64,000 nt of DNA from Calothrix sp. MO_167.B12. GTDB taxonomy: Bacteria > Cyanobacteriota > Cyanobacteriia > Cyanobacteriales > Nostocaceae. The position numbers were made by a program, and so were the translations under genes. Below are positions 1 to 9,325 of this stretch, piece after piece; the stretch's first letter is position 1; each line of letters opens with the position of its first letter. The notes under the pieces were generated by a model, which had not been told where the DNA came from, did not search any database, and was given only the letters and a program-made list of their open reading frames with translations. The stretch lies in contig JASJCJ010000028.1 of the NCBI GenBank assembly GCA_030066045.1, positions 1-64,000 on the forward strand. The letters run 5' to 3'.

Positions 1-119
1 CTTCATCACTAGTACACCCTGCCAACGACGGCGATCGCAGTTTGCTCGTGGACTTAAAAGTCCACATCGCTCTTATTAGTAGTATAGGATAAAAGCCATC
101 ATAATTAATGGGACAAAGC
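1..119. repeat. Left-edge noncoding stretch with the end of a MITE-like element
   Basis: No credible gene. Positions 92-119, read on the minus strand, give a copy of the terminal sequence of the element at 120-339 and of the one at 56894-57145 (ending GTCCCATTAATT). The two elements therefore abut in opposite orientation at about 119/120. Only part of the left one is in the window. Confidence 0.5.
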
Positions 120-339
120 ACTAGTACTTCACCACATTAATTTTGATGGGAAGCTGTAGTGCGGGCATCTTGCCCGCTTCCTTACAGCAGGGAGCGAGAC
201 GTTCCCTATTTCCAAGTAGGGAGCAAGACGTTCCCTATTTCCAAGTAGGGAGCGAGACATTCCCTATTTCCAAGTAGGGAGCGAGACGCTCCCACTACAA
301 TTGTTTTACCCCTCAGAATTAATATGGCGGAACACCAGT
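120..339. repeat. MITE-like element with long imperfect terminal inverted repeats
   Basis: The left end begins ACTAGTACTTC and the right end, read on the other strand, begins ACTGGTGTTCC. About 27 bp match imperfectly, including the shared block ATTAATTyTGA. The interior holds about three and a half tandem copies of a 31-bp unit (about 186-300) centred on GGGAGCGAGACGTTCCC, plus a TGCGGGCATCTTGCCCGC hairpin. A related element lies at 56894-57145. No coding capacity. Confidence 0.6.
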
Positions 340-415
340 GGTATTTTTCACCAGAACCTATCTCAAATGGCGTAAGAGGACTCCTGTTACACCGCGCGCG
401 TATAACGGAGAAGTG

Positions 416-1447
416 TCAATTAACTCCATTAGAATCGGTCATACCTAATCTTGGTATTCTATTAAATATCAAATCTTCCTTGGGAGAAAAATTAGCATTG
501 ATCCTGCTATTTAGTGTGCAATAAAGTTGTTCTATGATCTGTATATTGGCTATGACTAAATCGTTAACCATTCCTCGCCAATATATTGTGAATATTGTCG
601 CTAAAACTAAATAGCAACCTAATCGCTGTTGCCAATTTAAAGGTGATTGATTAATAGCAATTATATGCTCATTAAATCTTCTCCAACGAGGGAAAATTAT
701 CTTTCCCTTTTTGCTAGGATCATGCCATATTGTATATAAATGTATAGAACGAGCATTGATATTGATTGATTGTTCTGAGTGCCTTCTGAGGAAGAAGAGA
801 TGCTCAGGAATTTCATAAAATCTGCCATAAAGGCTCAGTCTTGCGAGTAGTAGCCTATCTGCCCCTGCATACCTATCTATAAGTGGAGTTTCTTTGAGAA
901 TGCTACTACGTATAACTCCAAAAATTTGATAGCAAGAGTGTGGCAGATATGCTAAATCACAAAAACGTTCATAAGGTTTTTGGGAATCGGTTTTTAGCTT
1001 GACATTATCATTAGTAAATTTGACATATAATTCATCTTTGTTATCCAAGAAATTACCATTTTCATCAATAACTTTGGCCATAGAATGGCATAATACGATC
1101 TCTGGGTCTTTGTCCAGTACTTCAATACACTTTTCCAGAAATTCTGGGGCAAATATATCATCGTGAGCTGCCCACTTAAAATATTCACCTCTCGATAATT
1201 GAAAAACCAGGTTATAGTTAGGGGCTGCACCAATATTTTCCTGGTTACGATGGTAGCGAATACGTTTATCTTGAGCTGCATATTCTCTACATATTTCTTC
1301 AGTCATATCTGTAGAAGCATTATCTGCAATGATCAGCTCAAAATTTTGAAAAGACTGATTTAAAATAGCTTCTATTGTTGTTTTTAAAAAACGAGCTCCA
1401 TTGTATACAGGCAATCCAATACTTACACGAGGGTTTTCACAAGTCAT
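416..1447 (-). CDS. Glycosyltransferase family 2 (GT-A fold), exopolysaccharide locus
   Basis: Predicted inverting GT2 that transfers a sugar from a nucleotide sugar to a growing repeat unit at the cytoplasmic face of the membrane. Residues 8-29 form the first GT-A strand and helix (VSIGLPVYNGARF). The IADNAS motif is near 40-45 and a WAAHDD acidic pair near 92-97 acts as the metal/nucleotide motif. Acceptor specificity cannot be read. I chose the ATG at 1447 although the frame stays open to 1513: AGAGGA lies just upstream, and the paralog at 11868-12887 starts at the same point. The two proteins are closely similar over their whole length. Last gene of the minus-strand cluster, about 0.6 kb downstream of a GT4 gene whose paralog also accompanies the other GT2. 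Confidence 0.88.
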   Translation of the reverse strand: MTCENPRVSIGLPVYNGARFLKTTIEAILNQSFQNFELIIADNASTDMTEEICREYAAQDKRIRYHRNQENIGAAPNYNLVFQLSRGEYFKWAAHDDIFAPEFLEKCIEVLDKDPEIVLCHSMAKVIDENGNFLDNKDELYVKFTNDNVKLKTDSQKPYERFCDLAYLPHSCYQIFGVIRSSILKETPLIDRYAGADRLLLARLSLYGRFYEIPEHLFFLRRHSEQSININARSIHLYTIWHDPSKKGKIIFPRWRRFNEHIIAINQSPLNWQQRLGCYLVLATIFTIYWRGMVNDLVIANIQIIEQLYCTLNSRINANFSPKEDLIFNRIPRLGMTDSNGVN

Positions 1448-2069
1448 GGGATTATTTCCTCTTAACTCTATTTTAGGTATTAATAATAAATATGCTCTCA
1501 GCCTATAGCTCAATTAAGTTTTATAATCATGAAAAATAATGCTGCTGAATAAATAATATTATGATATATTTTAACATTCAGACCAGCATCTTGTGTTTGC
1601 ATTTTTAATCAAGAATCTATAAAAGTCATGTGAATATAATATGTCAGAAGAAAATTATTTGAAAATGTTTTCTGTACACACATTTATCCAATCCATGAAA
1701 TTATCACCTCACCCTCGCTTTTGGCGATGCAAAAATCTTTCCCTCCCCTTATTAAGGAGAAGGATGTCCGCTTTTTTCAGGGTTCACCCCCGCTTTTAGC
1801 GATACAAAAATCTTTTCCTTTCTTTATTAGACCTCTCCGGAATTAAATATGCGGAGTGTCAAAACCCTTGTTCGGTGACGTAGCAATGCTACGTCTCTAC
1901 ATTCTTTTCCACCAGAGGTCTATTAAAAAGAGGGATAGTCCGCTTTTGTGAGGGTGAGGTTTTCGTTCTTACTGTTGGGAATTCTATAACTTGTGTACAC
2001 CGTAGCCGTATTAAGGAAAGGGTAACAGAGAGTTAGGGTGAGTCACCCAGGTGGCAACAATCAACCATC
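1448..2069. other. Intergenic stretch of repeated noncoding DNA
   Basis: No credible gene. It contains an imperfect duplication (about 1705-1790 and 1780-1830 continuing at 1926-1965; shared text of the type GATrCAAAAATCTTT and GTCCGCTTTT). The second copy is split by the MITE at 1830-1920. The first copy therefore serves as an approximate empty-site reference for that insertion. Confidence 0.5.
1830..1920. repeat. 91-bp MITE with 5-bp target-site duplication TATTA
   Basis: The element begins GACCTCTCCGG and ends CCAGAGGTC, so its termini are inverted (GACCTCT/AGAGGTC). It is flanked on both sides by TATTA (1825-1829 and 1921-1925). A near-identical copy at 40112-40201 is flanked by its own perfect 5-bp duplication, TAATA. 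The interior has a hairpin around GACGTAGCAATGCTACGTC. No coding capacity, so it must be moved by a transposase encoded elsewhere. Confidence 0.85.
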
Positions 2070-3242
2070 TTATTTTTTGGACTGATTAATAGTTTTAACA
2101 ATTACATCGTAATAACTCTTAGCAATTGCATCCCAACTGAAACGCAAGGCATTTTCTCTGGCTTTTTCTTGCCAATTAGACTTGAGAACTTTTGCGATCG
2201 CATCTGCGTAAATATCTAATTGGGTAACGTCGCACAATATACCAGCATCACCAACAATATCACTACGAATTTCGTCATCTGTGGCAACTACTGGTAAGCC
2301 GCAGGCCATAGCTTGGATGTAAGCTTGACCAAAAGGTTCGTCAAGGGAGGGAAGGGTAAATATATCTGCACAGCGATAAACTTCAGGCATTTGATTAAAG
2401 GGAAAGGTCTTGATGGCAAAGCGATCGCTCCCCAATAATTCCTCACCCAGAGTTTGAAAATATTCACGGTCAGGACCATCTCCAGCAATCATCAGACTGA
2501 CCTGAGGCAGACGGGCAACTGCTCTAATTGCCAGTTCAACCCGCTTGTGATCCCTACGATTCAAAGAAGCAACACATAAAACCAAGGGTTTGCCCAAACC
2601 ATGTTCGATGCGATCGCCTGACGGTTTAAACCAATCAATATCTACCCCATTGGCAATCACTGTTGTAGATTGATGAGGATTTACCCCACGAACAAATTCA
2701 GCCATTGTGTTGGAGAAGACAACTAGATGATCTGGGTTAAATCGCATACTTCTGACTAAGGATTTACCACCACCAGTCAACCCAGTATGAGCTTTAAACA
2801 GAATGGGTGTACCTAGTATTTTCCTGACTACAGATGCCATTGCCAAACCGCCATAGTCGTTTAAAGGAAAAATTAAATCAGCCGGCTCCCGTAATAACCG
2901 AGTGGCACAAGGTATAAAGTTGGTTAAGTGTTCAATTACAATATCTGGATGGGTAGAAAAGCTTTTGAGTAATCGATTGACAACAGGATTACTGACTAGA
3001 TTACGGGCTTTTGTCCGGGGAATACCACCAGCAGGATAAAAATATGGGCTACATGATGCTCCTGCTAGTAATTCTATTTCAAAATAAGGACTAAGACGAT
3101 TTGCAATTTCGATGGCAAAAATCTCAGTCCCACCACTCCAATTTACACCTGCACTGGGATGAACAATCGCAATACGATAGGTCTTTTTAGTTTGCACATT
3201 TACCAGGTTATGATGATTGGATTCAGTTAGTTCTTGAGTCAT
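2070..3242 (-). CDS. Glycosyltransferase family 4 (GT-B fold)
   Basis: Predicted retaining GT4 of 390 residues, cytoplasmic, acting in polysaccharide assembly. The N-terminal domain has the glycine-rich acceptor loop IVHPSAGVNWSGG (about 27-39). The C-terminal donor domain has the LVLCVASLNRRDHKR strand-loop and the nucleotide-sugar signature PSLDEPFGQAYIQAMACG near residue 300. The second glutamate of the usual E-x7-E motif is Gln here, whereas the close paralog at 15165-16352 keeps Glu. That may change donor binding or mean divergence. Starts at ATG 3242 without a clear Shine-Dalgarno. It precedes the GT2 at 416-1447, and both have paralogs further upstream in the cluster. Confidence 0.88.
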   Translation of the reverse strand: MTQELTESNHHNLVNVQTKKTYRIAIVHPSAGVNWSGGTEIFAIEIANRLSPYFEIELLAGASCSPYFYPAGGIPRTKARNLVSNPVVNRLLKSFSTHPDIVIEHLTNFIPCATRLLREPADLIFPLNDYGGLAMASVVRKILGTPILFKAHTGLTGGGKSLVRSMRFNPDHLVVFSNTMAEFVRGVNPHQSTTVIANGVDIDWFKPSGDRIEHGLGKPLVLCVASLNRRDHKRVELAIRAVARLPQVSLMIAGDGPDREYFQTLGEELLGSDRFAIKTFPFNQMPEVYRCADIFTLPSLDEPFGQAYIQAMACGLPVVATDDEIRSDIVGDAGILCDVTQLDIYADAIAKVLKSNWQEKARENALRFSWDAIAKSYYDVIVKTINQSKK

Positions 3243-3452
3243 TTTTTTATACTAGTATTTTTATATGAATAAGGTACAATTCATATCCTTTTGAAGTAAG
3301 AGGCAGTCCTAATATCGCCTCTGATTAAGTTAAATAGTTAGCATTCATAATGCAAGGGTGCAGGGAGTTGTAAGATTTTCGCGCTATGTCTTAAATTATG
3401 GTTGAAGAAGTCGGGAATCGCTCACAGCCGCAACTCGTCAAAGTAACCAGGT

Positions 3453-6128
3453 TCAAGGAGCTGGGTATTTCCAAACACCATAACAGTTGGTAGCTACCCA
3501 AAGTTCCCTGGTTTTGGGGTGAACTCTCAATGCACTCGCTTCTAATGCTCCATCAACTGGCTTTCCTTTTTCTACAACTGAAGTTAATACTTGCCATTTT
3601 TTTCCACCATCCATTGAACGAATAACGGAAACATCTGTTTTATAAATATCCTTATGGCCCCCGGCATATACTACCTGGGGTTTAATAGGATCTACGGCGA
3701 CGGTGGTAATTCGTCTTCCTCCAAATTGGTCTTTCGGTGTATTTACTTCAGAAAGAACATTATTCTGCCATTGATATAGTCTATCATTAGCAGCAATATA
3801 ATATTTTTTCTGCTGATAATCATATGCTGCGTCACGAATTTCTCCATCTAGTTTGACTACCACTTTCCATGTCTGACCACCATTATGAGAAATTACTAAT
3901 TCCTTTTGGTTACGGCCGATCAGAAATTTGACTGGACCATTACTATAACTAAATACACCATCACAGCCGTCCATTTTAGTCCAAGTCACACCTCCATCTT
4001 TACTTCTATGGTCAAATACAAAAATATTCTTTTTATCTTTGGGATCAACCATGCTGACGTTGGCACCCTTCAAAGGAATTTTAGTACGTTTAACTCGCAA
4101 ATCCCCATTTAGTGAAGTAGCGAGATAACGTTGCCCAGTCCAGCTGTCAGCATAAGATGTCACAAAAGCCCTTTGCCCAATTGCCAAGCCACCATAAGTA
4201 TGTCCTCCCCAGGATTTACCAGAAACATTTATATATTTCCAACTCTTGCCATAATTATCAGAAAAGCTGCCATTATAATCTTGGGAAGATAAAAATATTG
4301 AATTGGGATAATGAACATTGAAGTTGATCAGACCACCAATCATTATTCCGTTGTAACCATTGGCATCCCAGTGCCAATTTAATCCTCCATCAGCACTAGA
4401 TGAAATCCAATCACCACCAAATGACCACATTTTACTGGGATTATTTGGGTGCCAAGCTAAAAGACCTCTTCTACCATTAATTGGCAGAAAAACTTGATTT
4501 TGATTGATGTTTTGCTTTCCTCTGCGCCAAGTTTTTCCTCCATCGACTGAGGTATGTGGATACCACTCCCATCTACCTACTTGATTCATTAAAAATAAGT
4601 ATTTAGGGTTAGTAGGGTGAACTGCAATATCATAAAAGCCTCGTTTGTCGAAGTCACCGATGATATTCATTTCTTGGAATTTGTCTCCTCCATTACGGGA
4701 AATGTAAATCTTGTCAGCAGTATTGACAAATAATGTATTTGGTTTACTGACTGCAAAAGATATTCCCCGGAAATTACCATTCATAATTTTGGTGAATGTT
4801 TTTCCCTGATTCTTACTTTTAAAAAGACCTTCTGCTGATGCAATAAATAAGGCTCCAGTTTGCGGATGAACTGCTAGATATGCACCACTATAATTAGGGG
4901 ATATTTTCTGAAAACTCTTACCACCATCATTTGACTTGAAAAGCCCTTTAGTTTGGCTGGAATAGTAGACAATATTGCTTTTATTATTTGCTTTAGAGGA
5001 ACGGTCAAAAGCTATTTGGGTCCGAATATCTCTGTAACCACTGTGCGCCATTGGCAAAACTCGCTTCCAACTGGCGGCTTTATCTTCACTCAAATAAAGT
5101 CCATGCCATTTAATGTTAAAAGCTCCGTCCGCAGAATTTGATCCCACTGACAATACTCTATTAGAATTATTAGGATCAATATATATGCCAGAAGAACCCC
5201 GGGCATGATAACCAAAGTTTGCTGATTCCCAATATTTTCCACCATTGGTACTTCTATATAGACCACCAACATCCGTTCCTGCAATTAGTAAGTTTCCATC
5301 AGTGGCATCAATTGCTAAAGCTTGTAACCATTGGCCACCTTCACCACCAACAAAGTTACTGCTTTCTGGTGATGGTTTCAAAAACACAGGAGACCATAAG
5401 GAAGAACTGATAAATTTACGTATATCTTGGTTTTTCGATTTAGTTTGGTTTTGTGGTTTAGTTTGGTATCTTGCTTGGTTTTGTGGTTTAGTTTGGGATG
5501 TTAACTTTTTGGGAACTTGGACAGCCAGTTGGAAATTATCTATGAGAACAATGTTCCAGTCTGCAAATAAACCAACAGCACCTTGGGGTGAAACTGTAGA
5601 TTGCACATTCTTAAATACAGAATTACCGTTGACCTCTACAGATAAACGGTTGCTTTCTGAGCGCAATATTAGCTGTACCCACTGATTTTCACCTACTCTC
5701 TGATAGGTTCCTTCGGCAATGACTGATTTGCCTTTACTGCCGAATTTCAGTAAACTAATACCACCCTCGGGATCAAGTTGTAATATGTGATAGTTATTTG
5801 TAGCATCATAGCCAAACAAAATACCAAATTTATTACCCCTTGCCTGATATTGGGATTTCATCGCTACATTCATTTCAAAATTTTCACCCTCAAAGGATGA
5901 AAATATTGCTTTGGCTCCTGGTGTAGAGCCACTATTAACAACTAGATTTCCCTGTGAAGCTGACCAATTACCATCCACAACTTTCCATTGGGAAAGACTA
6001 CCGGAATTAAAATCATCTGTATAAGTTTTTTGAGTTATGCTGGCAAGTGGCTTAGAACAAGTACAGAGAAAGACTAAGCACGTAAACAGAAAAAGGAACA
6101 CATATTTATTACTCGCTTTACGACTCAT
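3453..6128 (-). CDS. Secreted Asp-box (BNR/sortilin-like) beta-propeller protein resembling GH74, with N-terminal LamG/DUF1080-like domain
   Basis: 891 residues. Residues 1-30 are a signal peptide with a long hydrophobic core; the cysteines there do not form a good lipobox. Residues about 35-205 look like a concanavalin-like LamG/DUF1080 domain (FNSGSLSQWKVVDGNW). A Gln/Lys/Thr-rich linker with repeated TKPQNQ follows (about 206-235). The rest is a long array of Asp boxes (S-x-D/N-x-G-x-x-W/F), for example STNGGKYW, SNDGGKSF, SVDGGKTW, SADGGLNW, SHNGGQTW and SMDGGKKW. The IAGTDVGGLYRSTNGG opening of the propeller resembles GH74 endo-glucanases. It could trim or bind the exopolysaccharide outside the cell; catalytic aspartates cannot be assigned by eye. 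ACAGGA stands 5 nt before the ATG. Substrate unknown. Confidence 0.75.
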   Translation of the reverse strand: MSRKASNKYVFLFLFTCLVFLCTCSKPLASITQKTYTDDFNSGSLSQWKVVDGNWSASQGNLVVNSGSTPGAKAIFSSFEGENFEMNVAMKSQYQARGNKFGILFGYDATNNYHILQLDPEGGISLLKFGSKGKSVIAEGTYQRVGENQWVQLILRSESNRLSVEVNGNSVFKNVQSTVSPQGAVGLFADWNIVLIDNFQLAVQVPKKLTSQTKPQNQARYQTKPQNQTKSKNQDIRKFISSSLWSPVFLKPSPESSNFVGGEGGQWLQALAIDATDGNLLIAGTDVGGLYRSTNGGKYWESANFGYHARGSSGIYIDPNNSNRVLSVGSNSADGAFNIKWHGLYLSEDKAASWKRVLPMAHSGYRDIRTQIAFDRSSKANNKSNIVYYSSQTKGLFKSNDGGKSFQKISPNYSGAYLAVHPQTGALFIASAEGLFKSKNQGKTFTKIMNGNFRGISFAVSKPNTLFVNTADKIYISRNGGDKFQEMNIIGDFDKRGFYDIAVHPTNPKYLFLMNQVGRWEWYPHTSVDGGKTWRRGKQNINQNQVFLPINGRRGLLAWHPNNPSKMWSFGGDWISSSADGGLNWHWDANGYNGIMIGGLINFNVHYPNSIFLSSQDYNGSFSDNYGKSWKYINVSGKSWGGHTYGGLAIGQRAFVTSYADSWTGQRYLATSLNGDLRVKRTKIPLKGANVSMVDPKDKKNIFVFDHRSKDGGVTWTKMDGCDGVFSYSNGPVKFLIGRNQKELVISHNGGQTWKVVVKLDGEIRDAAYDYQQKKYYIAANDRLYQWQNNVLSEVNTPKDQFGGRRITTVAVDPIKPQVVYAGGHKDIYKTDVSVIRSMDGGKKWQVLTSVVEKGKPVDGALEASALRVHPKTRELWVATNCYGVWKYPAP

Positions 6129-6845
6129 TTTTCCTGTCCATATTTATTCTTTCAAGCAGGATTAAAAGCACTATTGAGACTTTTGTTTTAGCTGTAGTCT
6201 TAGAGGGTGTTTCTTAACTGGCTATGCTCAAAACCAAAATTAAATGTAAGATCGAACCTCACAAGCGGGGGTGCTAAGGAGAGGGGCACTGTCGGGCGGG
6301 GTGGGGTTTTATATTTAATTGGACCCAGTTACTTACAATTGGTGGTAGGTTTAAATCCCCCACTAATTATCCGCCCAAACCTTCTTCCTCCTGACTTCGT
6401 TAATCAAATATTAAGTGGGATCTGTTACGGCTTCATAGGTATTTCAATTTATTCATCAGATTTTTATCAGCCGCAGATGCACCTGCTAGGGTGGTGGGTT
6501 ATCTCCCAAGTATAATTCACCCTATGCTTTAATAATTATTTTATGAGTACGCTCTTAGATAATTATACTGGGAATGGCTGATTTTGAACTTCAAAATATC
6601 TTTTATTGGTACTTAGAAAATAAATAATTGCAAATAAAGCCCAAATTGACTATAAAAGGTTAACTACTCCCTTCGGTGCTATAAAATTACCGAAAAGTTG
6701 TAGGCTGGGTTGAGGGACGAAACCCAGCATCTCGTTGGGTTACTCTCCGAGAAGCCGCTGTTGCGTCTACACTTCGTACCACTTCGTGGAAGCAAGCTAC
6801 AACCCAACCTACGTTATAGGTAATCTTCTGCCGGGAAGGGAGTAA
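6129..6845. other. Intergenic region, about 0.7 kb, no credible gene
   Basis: A 102-codon open frame at 6207-6515 (+) has no recognisable family, no ribosome site, and a biased composition that looks like noncoding DNA. The downstream part is occupied by the inverted repeat at 6700-6812. Nothing else is recognised. Confidence 0.4.
6700..6812. repeat. Dispersed inverted repeat, GTAGGTTGGGTT family
   Basis: Starts GTAGGCTGGGTTGAGG and ends CAACCCAACCTAC, with internal GAAACCCA and TGGGTT blocks. Full or partial relatives are at 30021-30120, 40210-40284 and 62980-63013. This copy and 30021-30120 share an internal block around CACTTCGT and AGCAAGCTACAA in opposite orientation. Confidence 0.7.
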
Positions 6846-8024
6846 TCAAAAATTGGCAATTTGCTCGTAAAGGTTACGAGTTTGCTGGCAAACAACGGAT
6901 TGACGAAAGTTTTTCTGTGCTAAAATACGACCGCGATCGCCCATAGATTGTGCCAATTGAGGATTACTTAACAGTTCAGCTAAAGCTGCGGCTAAAGCCT
7001 CGGTATCTCCATAGGGAACTAGGATACCCGAACCTCGATCTTCAACTAAATAAGGGATTCCTCCCACTGTTGTTGCCACTACTGGCTTACCTGCTGCCAT
7101 TGCTTGCTGAATTACCATCGGTGAAACTTCTGCTTGAGAAGGCAAAACCAGAATTTGGCATTCTGCAAAAGCTTTTTTGATCTGATTATTATCTAGTAAG
7201 CCACAAAAAGTAACCTGTGACTCTAACTGATGTTCCCGAATATAATTCTGTAAGACCTCTGCATAAGCTTGTTGTTCCACTGCACCAGCTAAATATAACT
7301 CAAATTCGATCTGGCGATCGCGCAGTTGTGAAACTGCTTGCAGTAGAGTTAAAATTCCTTTGCGTACAGTAATACTGCCAGCAAATAAAATTCGCCCGGC
7401 AATGGTTCGATCTGATAACTCAAAGTAAGCTTCTTCTGTGGGATTATTAATGGAGTAAGTATGTTTGATTTGCCAATCTTTGAGGAAGGTGTTGATATGG
7501 GGAGAAATAACCGTTACATAACGCACCGCAGCTAAGGTTTTAAGTTCAAACTGAGTATTAAAGTAGCCTTTGATCTGACGATAAAGCTGTTGCCATTTAC
7601 CCAATTCTCCAAAGTCCAGCTGTGCCTCTTCTTGTAAAACTCCATGAATGGTAATAATAGTGGGAAACTTCCAGCTACGGGCTCCGTAGCCATAAAAATT
7701 AGTGCCGTGGACGTGAACGATATCGGGTTTAATTCTTTCGATGGTATTAATTAACCACTGACGCTCTTGCCAATAAAACCACAGCTGACTCAAACTCTGA
7801 TAAGAACGCTTCAGATGGACTTGAATTCCCGTTCTAGAGATTAAATCTTCTTGTCGGGCAAAATCGACCGTAACCACATGAATTTCTAAGTCGTCAAACT
7901 GGGCTAATCCTGAAACCAAATTATTAACTACCGCTTGAATCCCACCCCTGACTTTACCGGGATCGGCAGGATAAGGACCAACAATAGCTACTCGTAACTT
8001 TTTGTCTTGCTGAAGTTGACTCAT
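6846..8024 (-). CDS. Glycosyltransferase family 4 (GT-B fold)
   Basis: 392 residues, predicted retaining glycosyltransferase. The N-terminal acceptor domain begins with AIVGPYPADPGKVRGGIQ (about 13-30). A HVHGTNFYGYG segment follows the first Rossmann half. The donor domain has ILFAGSITVRKG and the signature PSQAEVSPMVIQQAMAAG (about 295-312). The second glutamate of E-x7-E is replaced by Gln, as in the GT4 at 2070-3242. Minus-strand member of the exopolysaccharide cluster, between galE and the Asp-box protein. No obvious ribosome site before ATG 8024. Sugar specificity is unknown. Confidence 0.86.
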   Translation of the reverse strand: MSQLQQDKKLRVAIVGPYPADPGKVRGGIQAVVNNLVSGLAQFDDLEIHVVTVDFARQEDLISRTGIQVHLKRSYQSLSQLWFYWQERQWLINTIERIKPDIVHVHGTNFYGYGARSWKFPTIITIHGVLQEEAQLDFGELGKWQQLYRQIKGYFNTQFELKTLAAVRYVTVISPHINTFLKDWQIKHTYSINNPTEEAYFELSDRTIAGRILFAGSITVRKGILTLLQAVSQLRDRQIEFELYLAGAVEQQAYAEVLQNYIREHQLESQVTFCGLLDNNQIKKAFAECQILVLPSQAEVSPMVIQQAMAAGKPVVATTVGGIPYLVEDRGSGILVPYGDTEALAAALAELLSNPQLAQSMGDRGRILAQKNFRQSVVCQQTRNLYEQIANF

Positions 8025-8037
8025 GCCAAATTAAAAG

Positions 8038-8150
8038 AATTTAGAATGTAGAATGAGCGAATTGCGTGGGAGCAATGGGGATTTTACGCCGACGCAAAAC
8101 GCACTGCTTGTAAAAGCAGGGGAATTTAACCCCCCAAAGTTGGTTAATCT
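8038..8150. repeat. Dispersed repeat with CAAAACGCACTGCTTG and AAAGTTGGTTAA blocks
   Basis: Shares AATTTAGAATxTAGAAT, GACGCAAAAC, CTGCTTGTAAAAGCAGGGG and AACCCCCAAAGTTG blocks with 13361-13485. It is also related, in the opposite orientation, to 38066-38120 and 58811-58932. No coding potential. Confidence 0.65.
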
Positions 8151-8166
8151 TTATTTTTGAGTATTT

Positions 8167-9168
8167 TTATTGAGACCTAACCTGATACCAACGCCAAGCA
8201 TCTTCAATCAGAATTTCTAAATCTCGCTCTTGAGGTTGCCAACCTAAAATTTTCTCAGCTTTTTTAGCACTTCCAACTAAAATCGGTGGATCTCCGCTTC
8301 GTCTGTCTGTAGTCACAATTTTCCAAGACTTGCCCGTTACAGCTTTTGCTGCTTCCATTACCTGCCAGACAGAGAAACCATTACCATTACCAAGATTGAA
8401 GGCATCTGTTTTTCCTCCTTGCAGCAAATATTCCAGTCCCAGAATATGTGCTTGGGCTAAATCGACAACGTGCAAATAATCGCGGATGCCAGTACCATCT
8501 AGAGTATCGTAGTCTGTACCATAAACATAAACGCAATCTCGCTTGCCAGCAGCTGCCATTAACACTAGAGGAATCAGATGGGTTTCTGGAGTCCTATCTT
8601 CTCCTAATCTGGCTTTTTTGTCTGCGCCAGCGGCATTAAAGTAACGAAAACATACGGCACGTAATTGGTAAGCCTGACTAAAGTCATTGATTAACTGTTC
8701 GCCAATTAGTTTAGTTGTGCCATAGGGGTTGATGGGAACTTGAGGATGCTCTTCGGTCAGAGGAATCCATTGAGGTAGGCCATAGGTAGCACAGGTGGAA
8801 GAGAAGACCAGTTGCTTCACCCCTGCTGCCACCATCTCTTCGAGTAGGGTTAGGGTAGCGACAACGTTATTTTGATAGTATTTACTGGGCTGTTCTACTG
8901 ATTCTCTGACATAGGTATAGGCCGCAAAGTGAATTACCGCAGCAATGTCATGGGTAGCAAAAATTTGTTGCAGTAAATTGCGATCGCCTACATCACCGCA
9001 AATGAATTCGGCTTGCAGCACATTTTCCACGAAGTCGCGATGACCAAAGACGAGGTTATCTAAAATCAGTACTGAGTAACCCGCCTCTTGTAAAGCCATC
9101 ACAGTATGGGAGCCAATGTAACCTGCGCCTCCAGTAACGAGAATTTTTGAGCCGTTTGTTAATGTCAT
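8167..9168 (-). CDS. galE: UDP-glucose 4-epimerase
   Basis: 333-residue short-chain-dehydrogenase-type epimerase interconverting UDP-glucose and UDP-galactose in the cytosol with bound NAD+. The glycine-rich NAD loop is VTGGAGYIGSHT at about 11-22. The SSTCATYG segment near 123-130 carries the catalytic Ser/Thr, and YGTTK near 149-153 gives the Tyr-xxx-Lys pair. The RYFNAAGA and YGTDYDTLDGTGIRDYLHV segments are typical of GalE. Full length for the family. Its place among glycosyltransferases suggests it supplies UDP-galactose for the repeat unit. No strong ribosome site is visible before ATG 9168. Confidence 0.95.
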   Translation of the reverse strand: MTLTNGSKILVTGGAGYIGSHTVMALQEAGYSVLILDNLVFGHRDFVENVLQAEFICGDVGDRNLLQQIFATHDIAAVIHFAAYTYVRESVEQPSKYYQNNVVATLTLLEEMVAAGVKQLVFSSTCATYGLPQWIPLTEEHPQVPINPYGTTKLIGEQLINDFSQAYQLRAVCFRYFNAAGADKKARLGEDRTPETHLIPLVLMAAAGKRDCVYVYGTDYDTLDGTGIRDYLHVVDLAQAHILGLEYLLQGGKTDAFNLGNGNGFSVWQVMEAAKAVTGKSWKIVTTDRRSGDPPILVGSAKKAEKILGWQPQERDLEILIEDAWRWYQVRSQ

Positions 9169-9325
9169 TTGATTACGTTAAATTTAGGGGGAGTTGAAAA
9201 GAATGTCATTTCAGTTATCAGTTTCCCTATCGATAAATTGAAGGGCTAATGAAACTCACCAAAAAAATTTTGACTCTCCACGGATAAATCCACACAGCTT
9301 GATCAGAGTCTATTTTTCGGTCACA

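Noticed and set aside
186-300. CRISPR-like short tandem repeat
   Set aside because: Units of 31 bp are contiguous with no unique spacers.
6207-6515. 102-codon plus-strand frame
   Set aside because: No family, no ribosome site, biased composition; reads as intergenic DNA.
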